NCBI RefSeq assembly: GCF_009695545.1
Contig: NZ_VUNS01000001.1
Location: forward strand, 186,001 to 250,000
Reading direction: 5' to 3'
Source: Victivallis lenta
GTDB lineage: Bacteria > Verrucomicrobiota > Lentisphaeria > Victivallales > Victivallaceae
Length of the DNA stretch: 64,000 nucleotides
Shown: piece by piece, positions 17,541 through 26,960 of the stretch
Position numbering within the stretch: position 1 is the stretch's first letter
Layout of the letters: every line of letters begins with the position of its first letter
The notes under the pieces: generated by a model
Told to the model about the DNA's origin: nothing
The model's database searches: none
The model's input: the letters and a program-made list of their open reading frames with translations, nothing else
Program-made: the position numbers and the translations under genes

Positions 17541-19351
17541 TCAACCGGCACAACTGCGTCCAATGCTGCATCAAGCATCTGGCCTCGGCGGCGGTCATCG
17601 CCCGCGAAATCCGCAACGGCTACAACACGCCGGAATACCGTTTCTACTTCATCGGCAACCTGAACGAAGCGCAGGAGCAGATCAGCGGAATTGATCCGAA
17701 ACTCTCGCGGCTGATCCGCACACTGCGGCTCAAATCCGCCCCGGCGGGGCTTGATGCCGAAATCGCGGACTCGACCATCCGGCTGCTCGAACGGATCGCC
17801 CAGGCACTCGATTTCCGCCAGAAGCACGGCGTCTACACCGGGAATCCGGACGAAACGGTGCGGAAATATGCCGGGAAGCGCTGCCGCTGCTCCGACAAGG
17901 CGATCGACATCCTGATCCCGCTGCGGTCGGACGGCTCGAGAAACGGCAACCTCGAACTGAAGCTCGCGCTGCGCTCCATCGAGCGGAACCTGACCGGCTT
18001 CCGGAAAATCTGGATCGCCTCGAAGGAACGTCCCGCCGGATTCGAGCGAATCGGGCATATCGCCGCCCCGGACGACCGTCCCCGCAAACAGATGAACATC
18101 CACCGCGCCATCCTGGCCGCCCTGCGGAATCCCGAAGTCGCGGATGAAATCATCTTCTGGGCGGACGACAACGTGCTGCTTGCGCCGCTGCATGCCTCCG
18201 AACTGCCGGTCGCCGTCCGCGACGACGCGCTCACCGGCTTTTCGAATGCCCCCGACGCCCGCATCTGGCACCGTTCCCTTCGCCAGACCGGCGACGCCCT
18301 GCTGGCGAAGGGGCTGCCGGCCGTCAACTACGAAGCCCATACGCCGGTCCGTTTCAACCGCCGGAATTACCTGGCGCTCGCCGGCGAATTCGACTTCGAC
18401 TCGGGCGTCGGCCTCTGCTATATCTCGCTTTACCTGAATCGGTACGGAGCTCCCGGCCCGGTTCCGATGCGAACCATCAAGGCCACCGCCGAGACGGACC
18501 GTTTCAACCCGGAATCGCTGGAGGGCAAGCTCTTCGCCGGCTTCAACGACACCGGGCTGGAAAACGGCGCGGGGGAGACCCTGCTCAAACGTTTCCCCGA
18601 ACGCTCCCGCTACGAGACGCTCCCCGCGGCCGGCAGCCTTTACAGGCACTCCCCCGGACTCGGAGCGGTCATCGGCACCTGCGGAACGCCGTTTTACGTC
18701 GAACTCCAGCTTGCGGCTCTGGCGCGCTGGAACCCGATGCCGGCCCTCGTCGTCGACGACGGCTCCGGCGACCGGGAACTGCCCGGAATCTGCGCGAAAT
18801 ATCATGCCGAATACCTCCCTCTGCCGCTGCACCGCGGCCACTGGGCCGGGGATCTGCATATCTTCGCCGCAGGCCTGGAGTGGGCGGAACGCAACGGCGT
18901 CACGCTGCTGGTCAAGCTCTCGCGCCGTTTCCTGCCGCTGCGGGAGTGGCAAAGCGGACTCCTCTCTCTCGCCCGCGAATCGAACGCCGTCACCTTTTCC
19001 AGCTGGTCGACAAGCTACGGCCTCGGATTCCGCACCGAATGCCTCGGTCTCTACGTCCCGGCCTGGCTGCCGTGCGTTTCCGCCCTGCGGAGCGCCGCAC
19101 CGGCCGGACGGCATTTCGTCGAGCGTTTCCTGCACAGGAAAGCCCGGATGCTCGTCAACGGCTGGAATTCCGTCGCCTTCGAAGATTACCGGCAGCGGCA
19201 CGATCCGGAGCGGAAGCACGACGGCTATGCGTTCTGGACCGACCTCATGGGAACCGACCGCAGACAGCCGCCTCCGGGCGTCCTCTGGCACGACGCCCAC
19301 TCCGAAGAAGATTACCGTGCCGCCGCCCGGACACTCGGAATCGGCCAATAA
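17534..19351 (+). CDS. two-domain glycosyltransferase-like protein with Cys/His N-terminus
   Basis: 605 residues. The N-terminal 110 residues form a helical module opening with HNCVQCCIKH. The middle (about 122-370) resembles Stealth-type sugar-phosphate transferases: AIDILIPLRSDG, then ELKLALRSIERNLTGFRKIWI and EIIFWADDNVLL, matching the order of conserved regions 1-3 in that family. The C-terminal part (about 375-600) looks like a GT-A fold, with GAVIGTCGTPFYVELQLAAL, a DDGSGD acidic motif and a later VLWHDAH. It may build or decorate a surface glycan. The gene overlaps the repeat protein at ATGCTGA (17534-17540) and has AGGTGA upstream, showing coupling. Both sugar-transferase readings come from motif order only. 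Confidence 0.6.
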   Translation: MLINRHNCVQCCIKHLASAAVIAREIRNGYNTPEYRFYFIGNLNEAQEQISGIDPKLSRLIRTLRLKSAPAGLDAEIADSTIRLLERIAQALDFRQKHGVYTGNPDETVRKYAGKRCRCSDKAIDILIPLRSDGSRNGNLELKLALRSIERNLTGFRKIWIASKERPAGFERIGHIAAPDDRPRKQMNIHRAILAALRNPEVADEIIFWADDNVLLAPLHASELPVAVRDDALTGFSNAPDARIWHRSLRQTGDALLAKGLPAVNYEAHTPVRFNRRNYLALAGEFDFDSGVGLCYISLYLNRYGAPGPVPMRTIKATAETDRFNPESLEGKLFAGFNDTGLENGAGETLLKRFPERSRYETLPAAGSLYRHSPGLGAVIGTCGTPFYVELQLAALARWNPMPALVVDDGSGDRELPGICAKYHAEYLPLPLHRGHWAGDLHIFAAGLEWAERNGVTLLVKLSRRFLPLREWQSGLLSLARESNAVTFSSWSTSYGLGFRTECLGLYVPAWLPCVSALRSAAPAGRHFVERFLHRKARMLVNGWNSVAFEDYRQRHDPERKHDGYAFWTDLMGTDRRQPPPGVLWHDAHSEEDYRAAARTLGIGQ

Positions 19352-19363
19352 GCCGCAGCCGTT

Positions 19364-21751
19364 TCAACGGGTGTAGAAGACGCGGATGTTGCGGATCATC
19401 CAGCCGAAACTCTTCTCCGCCGGATTGAAGCCGATTTCGAGCTCTTTGATCCGCTCCGGCTCGAAACCGGAGTGGAAGAGGACGCGGCGCTCCTGCCACT
19501 CCGTCTCCGGCGGTTCGAATCCCTCGCCCGTGAAACGGCCGTCCCAGCGGGCGTTCACGCGGGAGAAGACGATTCTGCCCGGCGTGAGCCGCCGGATTTC
19601 GAACGCGATCCCGGCAGCGCCGGCAAGCGACTCCTGCGGCAGCTGGAGTTTGTAGGCCGGAAAGGCCCAGCGGTCGACGCCGTCCGGAAACTCGACGGTG
19701 AATTTGACCGCCTTCTCCTCCGGAACCGCCGCAACCGTCATGCTTCCCGATGAATGGTACGACCAGCTGCCCGGTTCGAGCATGGCCGGCATCGGCACGT
19801 CCCGGCAGAAATCCCCGACACGGCCGGCGAGAAAAAGCGGAATCACGAGACGGCTGGCCGGCCTCCCGTTGAAGGTTCCGCCGAAGACGAGTTCACCGCG
19901 GCAGCCGCCATCCGCAATCTTCGGCGTGACGGTGAGCGCAACCGCGGCCCGCCCCATGGCGGGGACCGTGACGGGGTCCGAGGGTTCCGCCGTTCCGTCG
20001 CCCGCGACCGTGACGATCCCGGTTTTGGCGACCGTGTCGAAGTTGCAGATTTCGAGCGTGATCCGCACAGGCTTCTCCGGCAGGTCGAGCGAATCCCTGC
20101 CGCTGCCGGGGGCGACTCCGTCCGGCAGAATCGCCCGGAGCACGACGGTTTTATCGTCGGCAGTCGGCGCGGCGCCGGGCGTTCCGGCCGGAATCGCCGG
20201 AACCGCCGGAGAGAGTCCGGCAAGGCCGTGCAGATAGACCGGGTTTTCGTCGAACACAAGCTTCCCGCCGGAGATTTCAAGCGGCGTGCCGAACAGATCG
20301 ACCGCTTCGGTGCGGGCCGTTTTCCCCGGTATGCGAAGCTCCTTCGCACCGCTCTCCGACCAGGCCAGCAGCGACTGCGCGCCGTCCGCCCGGCGGTAAA
20401 GCAGCGCCCGGACGCCCGGAAGCTTCAGCCCGCCCTCGATCTTCGCCTCCCCGAGCTGCGCGGTCAGCGTCGCAAACGCAGTGTACTGCGCCTTGATGGT
20501 GTAATCGCGGCGCAGCATCCCCCACGCTTTGCTGCCGTTCCACTCGTTGACCGGCATGAGGTTGAACCAGAAGGCGCGCGCCACCCCGAGCCGCTGCAGC
20601 GACGCCAGAACCTTCGGCACCTCGCGGGCGACGGCGAGCTCCTGCCGGAAGCTGTGCTCTTTGAGTCCGGGCCGCAGGCCGGGCGCTTCGGCGGGCCCCT
20701 CGGCCCTGGTGCCGGTCTCACTGAACCAGACCGGCATCGAGGCGGGAGCGCCGCTCTCCTTCAACACCTGCCGGATCTGCTCGAGCAGTTTCGGAAAATT
20801 GTCCGGAGAAGCGTAAGTGTGATAGCTGAACACATCGAAATACTGCGGCAAATCGCTCTTGAGCGCGGCGCGGCAGAAGCCGGCCGGCGTATCGACGCAG
20901 AACGGTCCGGTCAGCACCGTGATGTCCGGGTTGCCCGCCTTGAAGCCGAGGTAAGCGGCCTTCATGGCGGCGGCGTAATCCCAGGCGGCGGCGTCGGAGA
21001 AACCGATATCCTGTTCGTTCCAGAACTCCCAGAAATCGATCTTTCCGCGGAAATGCCGCGCCAGGCGGCGGTTGAACTCGTAAACCGCGAACAAATCGGT
21101 CGGCATCCGCTTCTTCGGGTCATCCTTCGTCCAGGCCGGAGCATCGTGATAGACGCTCAGCATCCGGAGACCGGCCGCATGGACGGCGGCGGCCGAACGA
21201 TTCCAGCTGCCGTCGAAGCGGAATTCGCCGCGGGCCGGATTGACCGGTCCCCAGCTGATCCGGTCGCGCAGAAAGCCGGCGCCCGCCCGGCGGCCGAGCT
21301 CGGCGATGAAGCGGTAACCGGCCTCCCCCGGATAACCGGCCGACGCGTTGTCGCCGCCGGTCCAGCTGATATGCGTATCGAGATTGAACGGAGCATCCGC
21401 CGGAACCCTCCGTGCCGCCGGGTCCGGCAGCACCGCGAAGGCGCATGCGCCCGGCGCGGTCTTGAGAAGGTAATGGCCGTGCGGCAGCGCTTTGAGCGTA
21501 AGCGGAGCATCTCCGGCCGGCCATTCGCCCTGCGCGACGATCTCCCCCTTCCGGTTCTCAACCGTGTACGTTTCCGGGCGCGGCGTGTTGTTGACAAGAC
21601 GGAAGGTCAGCGCTTCGCGATCCGTGAACGCTCCGCCCGGAGCATCCGCGCGAAGCTTCATCTGCGAATCGAATTCGGCGGCGGACGGCGCCCCGGAAAG
21701 CAGCAGCAAGCACGCTGAAATCACGGGCGTAAAGAAGGAACGGGGCTTCAT
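19364..21751 (-). CDS. secreted clan GH-A type glycosidase
   Basis: 795 residues. The signal peptide (about 1-25, ending APSAA) precedes a small beta domain (about 30-110), a TIM barrel (about 120-480) and C-terminal beta domains (about 490-795). Clan GH-A landmarks are present: the acid/base Glu246 in FWEFWNEQD and the nucleophile Glu345 in VWFSETGT, with FSYHTY between them. This pattern fits GH39, GH5 or GH30-like enzymes that cut beta-linked plant polysaccharides; I cannot choose between them. The ATG at 21751 has AGGAGGT just upstream and begins the signal peptide, whereas the longer in-frame frame does not. It lies 50 bases after a pseudopilin gene, with a LacI regulator upstream, and is convergent with the preceding gene. 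Confidence 0.82.
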   Translation of the reverse strand: MKPRSFFTPVISACLLLLSGAPSAAEFDSQMKLRADAPGGAFTDREALTFRLVNNTPRPETYTVENRKGEIVAQGEWPAGDAPLTLKALPHGHYLLKTAPGACAFAVLPDPAARRVPADAPFNLDTHISWTGGDNASAGYPGEAGYRFIAELGRRAGAGFLRDRISWGPVNPARGEFRFDGSWNRSAAAVHAAGLRMLSVYHDAPAWTKDDPKKRMPTDLFAVYEFNRRLARHFRGKIDFWEFWNEQDIGFSDAAAWDYAAAMKAAYLGFKAGNPDITVLTGPFCVDTPAGFCRAALKSDLPQYFDVFSYHTYASPDNFPKLLEQIRQVLKESGAPASMPVWFSETGTRAEGPAEAPGLRPGLKEHSFRQELAVAREVPKVLASLQRLGVARAFWFNLMPVNEWNGSKAWGMLRRDYTIKAQYTAFATLTAQLGEAKIEGGLKLPGVRALLYRRADGAQSLLAWSESGAKELRIPGKTARTEAVDLFGTPLEISGGKLVFDENPVYLHGLAGLSPAVPAIPAGTPGAAPTADDKTVVLRAILPDGVAPGSGRDSLDLPEKPVRITLEICNFDTVAKTGIVTVAGDGTAEPSDPVTVPAMGRAAVALTVTPKIADGGCRGELVFGGTFNGRPASRLVIPLFLAGRVGDFCRDVPMPAMLEPGSWSYHSSGSMTVAAVPEEKAVKFTVEFPDGVDRWAFPAYKLQLPQESLAGAAGIAFEIRRLTPGRIVFSRVNARWDGRFTGEGFEPPETEWQERRVLFHSGFEPERIKELEIGFNPAEKSFGWMIRNIRVFYTR

Positions 21752-21801
21752 GAGAACACCTCCTGCAGTTGCAGACAATCGTATGGTACGGGAAAAAGCG
21801 G

Positions 21802-22560
21802 TCAGAAAGCCGGGCCGAGCAAACCGCCGCCGGCGCTTCTCGCATATTTGAACTTCGCGGGGCTCGCGATGAGTTCCTGCCAGCTCTGCGAAACGGTGTG
21901 TCCGTCCGCCATGCCGAGATTCGCGCGGCCGCCGTGCAGCTGGTGCACGCCCATGTTCTCGAAGAGGTCCCACGGATTGTAAAGCCAGCGGCTCTGGCTG
22001 CCGTTGCTGCAGTCTGCGACAGCCGGAACGGCGGACGGCCGCTTCATGCGGGTCAGCTTATAGGCGACATCGTCGCCGGAGGGAGCGCGGAATTCTCCCC
22101 AGACGGCGCTGACTTCGGCCGGAACCGTATGGCCACGCCAGACGTAGAACATTCCGTAGCAGTGATACCAGGAACTGAATTTCGCGCGGTCCGCCCCGGC
22201 GTTGGCCGGACAGAGCAGCACACTCCACGGAATATACCCGCTGCCGCTGCTCTCGAAGCCGCTGTTGTTATTGCCGGCGGAAGTCAGCAGATTGGTCCAC
22301 GGCTCCATGGCGCGCGGATATTGGATGTTGACCGGAATCCAGTCGTTGTTGTCCGCCGCGTAAAAAAGGTGCCCCTTCATAATCTGCGAAAGGTTGTTCG
22401 TGCAGGAGATGCTCTTGCCGCGCGCGCGCGCCTGGTTCAGCGCCGGCAGCAGCATCGCGGCCAGAATCCCGATGATCGCAATGACGACCAGAAGCTCAAT
22501 CAGAGTGAAAGTTTGACGTATCGTGCCGAACACGTAATATTTCCCGGAATGTTTCTTCAT
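21802..22560 (-). CDS. pseudopilin-like protein with prepilin N-terminus
   Basis: 252 residues. A short basic leader ends at RQT, then the type IV prepilin helix [20 protein letters not shown] (residues 18-37) and NQARARGKS. The rest is a globular domain with paired cysteines (CTNNLSQ and LLCPANAG) and the C-terminal phrase [11 protein letters not shown], the H-x-x-DG-type end seen in the large planctomycete/lentisphaeral prepilin-like family. It should be processed by a prepilin peptidase and inserted in a pseudopilus or the membrane. The residue before the cleaved Phe is Thr, not the normal Gly. AGGAG precedes the ATG. It sits between a LacI regulator and a secreted glycosidase on the same strand. 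Its exact role is unknown. Confidence 0.85.
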   Translation of the reverse strand: MKKHSGKYYVFGTIRQTFTLIELLVVIAIIGILAAMLLPALNQARARGKSISCTNNLSQIMKGHLFYAADNNDWIPVNIQYPRAMEPWTNLLTSAGNNNSGFESSGSGYIPWSVLLCPANAGADRAKFSSWYHCYGMFYVWRGHTVPAEVSAVWGEFRAPSGDDVAYKLTRMKRPSAVPAVADCSNGSQSRWLYNPWDLFENMGVHQLHGGRANLGMADGHTVSQSWQELIASPAKFKYARSAGGGLLGPAF

Positions 22561-22781
22561 CTTTCAATCTCCTGTGGTTGAATGGGTTGACAGATCCGGC
22601 AATGTTCTGTAATTCCCACGGAAATTCCGGCGGCCGGTATGCCGGGCCGGATTCTTCCGTGTTTTGCCCGTATTGGATTTGCGGGTGGAAATACGTTCCC
22701 GCCCCCCCCGTTGTTCACGTTCCGGGGGCGAACTTATATTCCATCATGGTTTTCCCGCCGCCCGCGGCGGCTGCGCCGAGT
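22561..22781 (-). other. intergenic region before the pseudopilin and glycosidase genes
   Basis: 221 bases with no gene. It should hold a promoter for the pseudopilin-glycosidase pair, but I see no clear -35/-10 pair. Two GAACGT words (minus strand, near 22690 and 22718) are possible regulator half sites. Confidence 0.35.
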
Positions 22782-23876
22782 TCACATCCGCGGGACAGCG
22801 TCCGCCTCAGCCTTACGGCCCGGCGGCCTCGCGTCGGAGGCGTTTTCCCGGACTTTCCGCCGGGGACGGCCCTCCGGCACGACGAGCTCCGGCTTGAGCA
22901 TCACATCCTGCCAGCTCGCGCCGGGATTGGCGATCCGCCAGAGCAATCCGTCCACGGCGCGGGTCGCGATCTCCGCGATATGGAGGTCCACCGCCGGAAC
23001 CGGCGGATCGAGCTCCCGGATCAGGTAGGTGTTGTCGCAGGAGATGACTTCGAGCTCCTTCGGCTTGCGGGAATACCCTGCGAAATTCAGCGCATGGCAG
23101 ACTTTGTAGGCCACCTGATCGCAGAACGCGAAGATTCCGGCACGGCCGCCGTACGCCTCGATCGCCGTCCTGAGCTGTTCCAGATAAATCTGCGGATCAT
23201 CGGCGCGGTCGTACTCGAGCTCGACGAATTCGGCCTTCGCCTCGCGCATCCGGCGGCGGAACCCCTCGAGGCGCGGGTGCGTCTCGGCGTGATAGGCCAG
23301 ACTGTGCTCCCAGGTCAGGATCGCCCGGTCGAACCCCCGGTCGACCAGGTAATTCGCCGCGAGCTTTCCGGCCATCGCCTCGTTCGGCTTGAAGCTGTCC
23401 CACGGGCCGATGTCGATCTCCTCGTGCATGATCGCCACCTGCGGAATCCCCTCCAGAATCGAACCGAACCACGGCCGGAAGCTGTAATGGTAGATCACCC
23501 CGGTCGAATTTTCGACCAGCAGCGGATTCTCATACAGATCGCCGCAGGAACAGAGTTCGAACGGCACTTTGAGCTCGGTCAGCCGTTTCATGACGCTGTT
23601 CATGATCTGCTGCGCGACAGGGTCGTCCGAATCGACCGGGTCGTACAGAACCGTGATCTTCTCCTCGGGCTGCGCGCCCGTTTCCGCCGCGCTCCGCCGT
23701 CTCCGGTAGGTGCGCGCCTTGAAGCCGCACTCCTCCGCCACCTTCTGCACCTGGTTGCGCAGCCTGCTCGAAATCAGGGTCGAGTTCCGCAGCGCCAGCG
23801 ACACCGAAGTCGTGGTGATGCCGAGCATCTCCGCGATCTCCGCCATGCTTTTCGGCTTGTCCTGTTTATCGTTCAT
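22782..23876 (-). CDS. LacI-family transcriptional regulator
   Basis: 364 residues. An N-terminal helix-turn-helix (about 9-60: SMAEIAEMLGITTTSVSLAL and RLRNQVQKVAEECGF) is followed by a periplasmic-binding-protein-like sensor domain (about 75-330, with PQVAIMHEEID, ANYLVDRGFDRAIL and GIFAFCDQVAY). It should bind DNA as a dimer and respond to a sugar. A Pro/Arg-rich tail ends the protein. The ATG at 23876 with GAAAGAG upstream starts just before the HTH; a longer in-frame start at 23951 lies across the promoter. It likely controls the downstream pseudopilin and glycosidase on the same strand, and itself. Confidence 0.88.
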   Translation of the reverse strand: MNDKQDKPKSMAEIAEMLGITTTSVSLALRNSTLISSRLRNQVQKVAEECGFKARTYRRRRSAAETGAQPEEKITVLYDPVDSDDPVAQQIMNSVMKRLTELKVPFELCSCGDLYENPLLVENSTGVIYHYSFRPWFGSILEGIPQVAIMHEEIDIGPWDSFKPNEAMAGKLAANYLVDRGFDRAILTWEHSLAYHAETHPRLEGFRRRMREAKAEFVELEYDRADDPQIYLEQLRTAIEAYGGRAGIFAFCDQVAYKVCHALNFAGYSRKPKELEVISCDNTYLIRELDPPVPAVDLHIAEIATRAVDGLLWRIANPGASWQDVMLKPELVVPEGRPRRKVRENASDARPPGRKAEADAVPRM

Positions 23877-23911
23877 CTCTTTCGTTCCCGCCGGTTCGAT
23901 TGTTTTCCTGC

Positions 23912-23945
23912 CTATAATTATAGCAAACAACAGCGCGAATGTCAA
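23912..23945 (-). promoter_or_regulatory. consensus promoter and palindrome for the LacI-family gene
   Basis: On the minus strand a perfect TTGACA (23940-23945) and a perfect TATAAT (23917-23922) are 17 bases apart. The -10 lies in a 12-base palindrome CTATAATTATAG (23912-23923), a likely autoregulatory site. The stretch from about 23946 to 24005 is very AT-rich. Confidence 0.85.
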
Positions 23946-24105
23946 CAGCAAATTTCATTATTTTTAAAATATTTTATTTTCAATTTTAAAATAAAAATTA
24001 AAATTACGCCAGGCCCGTTTGCGCGAAAATCGAAACGGCCGGGGATTGCAAAACGGCGAAAGCGGCTTTATAGTATCCGGAAACCCAACAATCGGAGCGT
24101 AGCAA

Positions 24106-24750
24106 ATGAGCGGCAAATACGATGCATTGTTCGATCCGGAGAGTCTCCGGGCCATCCAGGAATTCTACGACACGCGCGAACGCTGGCAGGAGATCCTCGC
24201 TTATCGGAAACTGGCGGACCGGATCGGCCATGTCCGGAACCTCTTCTACGGCGACTCGATCACCGAAGCGTGGCCGCTGCATGAGCACTTCCCGAATCAT
24301 TCGCTGCTGAACCGCGGCATCGGCGGGGACAACGTCTGCGGACTCTACCTGCGGCTTGCGGAAGATGTGTTCGCATATACACCGGAAAAGGTGTTCATCC
24401 TGATCGGAATCAACGGCATCGAACTGCCGAAGCAGCTGATCCTCGACCGCACCCGCGCCGTGGCGGAGCTGATCCGCGAGCGCGGCAGCCGGGTCTACCT
24501 CGGCAGCATCCTGCCGCTCCGCGAGCCGGACGGATGGGACCGCTTCCGCTATCAGGACAAGATCGTCGAAATCAACGCCGAACAGAAGGCGTGGAGCGAA
24601 AGGAACCTCGACGGCTTTATCGACTATCACTCGCTGCTGAAGGACGAAACCGGGCAGCTCGCGGCCGAATTCGCGCGGCCGGACGGCACCCACGTCATGC
24701 CCGGCGCCTACCGGGTCATGGCGGACGCCGTGCGTCCCTTCCTCGCCTGA
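24106..24750 (+). CDS. SGNH/GDSL-family hydrolase
   Basis: 214 residues, no signal peptide. Block I is YGDSITEAW with the catalytic Ser51, block II is the RGIGGDN glycine, block III is IGING (Gly101 and Asn103), and block V is PDGTHVMPGAY with Asp193 and His196. Such enzymes remove acetyl or other acyl groups from sugars or lipids in the cytoplasm or envelope. The lack of a secretion signal suggests it works on imported oligosaccharides. A weak GGAGC ribosome site is present. It stands alone between the divergent LacI regulator and the lactate operon; a hairpin GCCGGG-gggatt-CCCGGC (24758-24775) follows it without a T run. Confidence 0.88.
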   Translation: MSGKYDALFDPESLRAIQEFYDTRERWQEILAYRKLADRIGHVRNLFYGDSITEAWPLHEHFPNHSLLNRGIGGDNVCGLYLRLAEDVFAYTPEKVFILIGINGIELPKQLILDRTRAVAELIRERGSRVYLGSILPLREPDGWDRFRYQDKIVEINAEQKAWSERNLDGFIDYHSLLKDETGQLAAEFARPDGTHVMPGAYRVMADAVRPFLA

Positions 24751-24804
24751 TCGGCCGGCCGGGGGGATTCCCGGCAATTATCCGGCATTTTTCGATTCCG
24801 GCGG

Positions 24805-24833
24805 TTGATTTTCCGGCCGCCGGGTGGTATTGT
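24805..24833 (+). promoter_or_regulatory. putative promoter of the lactate operon
   Basis: TTGATT (24805-24810) and TATTGT (24828-24833) are 17 bases apart, about 40 bases before the larA ATG. Each box matches consensus at four of six positions. Confidence 0.45.
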
Positions 24834-24873
24834 CTTGCAATCGGCCCCGAAACCAACGATTCACGGCGGGATT

Positions 24874-26157
24874 ATGAGACGCGTAAGCATTCCGTACGAC
24901 CGGACCGTCCTTGAGGCGGAAATCGACGAGAGGAATTTTCTCGGCTGCTTCGAATCAGCGCTGCCCGCCGCCGCGGCGGACCAGGCGGCGGCCGTCCGCG
25001 AAGCGCTGGACCGGCCCGTCGGCTCCCCGCTCCTCGAGGAGCTCGCCGCAGGCAGGCGTTCGGCCGTAATCATCGCGAGCGACCACACCCGGCCGGTCCC
25101 GAGCCGGATTCTCATGCCGCAGCTGCTCGAACGGCTGCGGAGGGGCTCCCCCGGCATCGACGTCACGATCCTCATCGCAACCGGCTTCCACCGCGGCACG
25201 ACCCGGCGCGAACTCGTCGAAAAATTCGGAGAGAAGATCGCCGCGGACGAAAAAATCGTCGTCCACGACTCTTCGGACGAATCGATGCTGACCAGCCTCG
25301 GCACACTCCCCTCCGGCGGCGAGCTCGTCATAAACCGCCTCGCCGCCGAAACGGAACTCCTGCTGGCGGAGGGGTTCATCGAACCGCACTTCTTCGCCGG
25401 TTTTTCAGGCGGCCGCAAAAGCGTCCTGCCCGGAATCGCCGCGCGCCGGACGGTGCTGGCCAACCACTGTTCGGAATTCATCCAAAGCCCGTATGCGCGG
25501 ACCGGCAATCTTGAGAACAACCCGATCCACCGCGACATGCTGTTCGCGGCAGAAACGGCGAAACTCGCCTTCATCGCGAACGTGATCATCGGCCGTGACA
25601 GGAAAATCGTGCGCGCCTTCGCAGGCGACCCGGTCGCCGCCCACGCGGAGGGCTGCGGCTGCCTGCGCCGGTTCGCCGGAGTCGCCGTGCCGCAGGCCGA
25701 CATCGTCCTCACCGGCAACGGCGGCTATCCGCTCGACCAGAACGTCTACCAGGCGGTCAAGGGCATGACGGCGGGTGAAGCGGCCTGCCGCGAAGGAGGC
25801 GTCATCATCATCGCCGCAAGCTGTTCCGACGGACACGGCGGCGAATCGTTCTACCGGAACCTGGCGGAGGCGGCTTCGCCGGAGGAGCTGCTCGCGCGGG
25901 TCGCGGCCGTTCCGCGCGGCCGGACCGAACCGGACCAGTGGGAGTTTCAGATCCTCGCCCGCATCCTGTCGAAGCGGAAGGTCATCGTCGTCACCCGCGA
26001 CTGCGACCACCGGATGCTCGAGAGGATGCACCTCTCTGCCGCCTCCACCCTCCCCGAAGCGCTCGGCATGGCGTACGCGCTGCTCGGGCCGGAGGCGAAG
26101 GTCGCGGCCATTCCGGATGGAGTCTCCGTCATCGTCAACCCCAGCAGGTGTTTATGA
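24874..26157 (+). CDS. larA: nickel-pincer lactate racemase family protein
   Basis: 427 residues. LarA interconverts D- and L-lactate using a nickel pincer nucleotide bound to a lysine and a histidine. The residues align with L. plantarum LarA at a constant offset of two: His106 (ATGFHRG), His172 (EPHFFAG), Lys182 (GGRKSVLPG) and His198 (ANH) correspond to His108, His174, Lys184 and His200. ASDHTRPVPSR is the other family hallmark. The cofactor-making genes larB, larC and larE are not in this window. It begins the lactate operon and overlaps etfB by four bases (ATGA). Other LarA-family racemases act on different hydroxy acids, but the lactate dehydrogenase genes next door favour lactate. Confidence 0.92.
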   Translation: MRRVSIPYDRTVLEAEIDERNFLGCFESALPAAAADQAAAVREALDRPVGSPLLEELAAGRRSAVIIASDHTRPVPSRILMPQLLERLRRGSPGIDVTILIATGFHRGTTRRELVEKFGEKIAADEKIVVHDSSDESMLTSLGTLPSGGELVINRLAAETELLLAEGFIEPHFFAGFSGGRKSVLPGIAARRTVLANHCSEFIQSPYARTGNLENNPIHRDMLFAAETAKLAFIANVIIGRDRKIVRAFAGDPVAAHAEGCGCLRRFAGVAVPQADIVLTGNGGYPLDQNVYQAVKGMTAGEAACREGGVIIIAASCSDGHGGESFYRNLAEAASPEELLARVAAVPRGRTEPDQWEFQILARILSKRKVIVVTRDCDHRMLERMHLSAASTLPEALGMAYALLGPEAKVAAIPDGVSVIVNPSRCL

Positions 26158-26954
26158 AAATAACGGTATGCATCAAGCAGGTGCCGGGAACCGCCCAGGT
26201 CGAAATCGACCCGGCGACCGGCGTATTGAAACGCGACGGCGTCGAATCGAAGATGAATCCGTACGACCTCTACGCGCTCGAAACCGCACTGCGGTTCAAG
26301 CAGTCGCACGGAGCCGAAATCACGGCCGTAACGATGGGGCCGCCGCAGGCCGAAAGCGTGATCCGCGAAGCGTTCATGATGGGCGTCGATCACGGCGCGA
26401 TCTTCTCCGACCGCCGCTTCGGCGGTTCGGATGTACTCGCGACGGCCTACACGCTCGCGCAGGGAATCCGGGCGGCGGGCGGCGCCGACCTCGTGATCTG
26501 CGGCAAACAGACCACCGACGGCGACACCGCGCAGGTCGGCGCGGAGCTCGCGGAGTTCCTCGGCATTCCGCACGTCGCGGGCGTATCGCGGATTCATGAG
26601 CTCAGCGGCGAAGAAATCCTGCTCGATCTTGATCTGCCGCTCCATGTGGAAACGGTGCGGGTCAAGCTGCCGTGCCTGGTCTGCGTCGAGAAAGGGATTT
26701 ACGAGCCGCGGCTGCCGTCGTTCCGGCGCAAGCTCGAAACGGCCGGCCGTCCGGTCCGGACCTTCACGCTCGACGATATGGAGGACCCGGCGCCGGAACA
26801 CTACGGGCTCTCCGGCTCCCCGACCCAGGTAAAACGGATTTTTCCGCCGGAAAATACGAATACGCACGAAAGCTGGGAGGGCTCCGGCGATGAGCTCGCG
26901 GAACGCCTACGCCGCCTTCTCGACGACAGGAAATTCCTGCAGCAGCTGAGGTAA
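26154..26954 (+). CDS. etfB: electron transfer flavoprotein beta subunit, lactate-operon type
   Basis: 266 residues of the EtfB fold: KITVCIKQVPGTAQVEID at the start, then AVTMGPPQAESVIREAFMMG, and GKQTTDGDTAQVGAELAEFLG with the nucleotide-binding T-x-x-D-G-D. These are typical of the bifurcating group, in which EtfB carries the FAD that splits electron pairs. It should pair with the next gene's product and with the D-lactate dehydrogenase, as in the LctBCD complex of Acetobacterium woodii, allowing lactate to be oxidised with NAD+ at the expense of reduced ferredoxin. It overlaps larA at ATGA and lies six bases before etfA. Confidence 0.9.
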   Translation: MKITVCIKQVPGTAQVEIDPATGVLKRDGVESKMNPYDLYALETALRFKQSHGAEITAVTMGPPQAESVIREAFMMGVDHGAIFSDRRFGGSDVLATAYTLAQGIRAAGGADLVICGKQTTDGDTAQVGAELAEFLGIPHVAGVSRIHELSGEEILLDLDLPLHVETVRVKLPCLVCVEKGIYEPRLPSFRRKLETAGRPVRTFTLDDMEDPAPEHYGLSGSPTQVKRIFPPENTNTHESWEGSGDELAERLRRLLDDRKFLQQLR

Positions 26955-26960
26955 CGACTT

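Noticed and set aside
16329-19351. Prophage structural module
   Set aside because: The linker-and-tail protein looks fibre-like, but no terminase, capsid, integrase or attachment repeats are near, and the partner has transferase-like motifs.
23946-24005. Replication origin or AT-rich mobile-element scar
   Set aside because: The AT-rich stretch is short, has no DnaA-box cluster, and is explained as the upstream part of a divergent promoter region.
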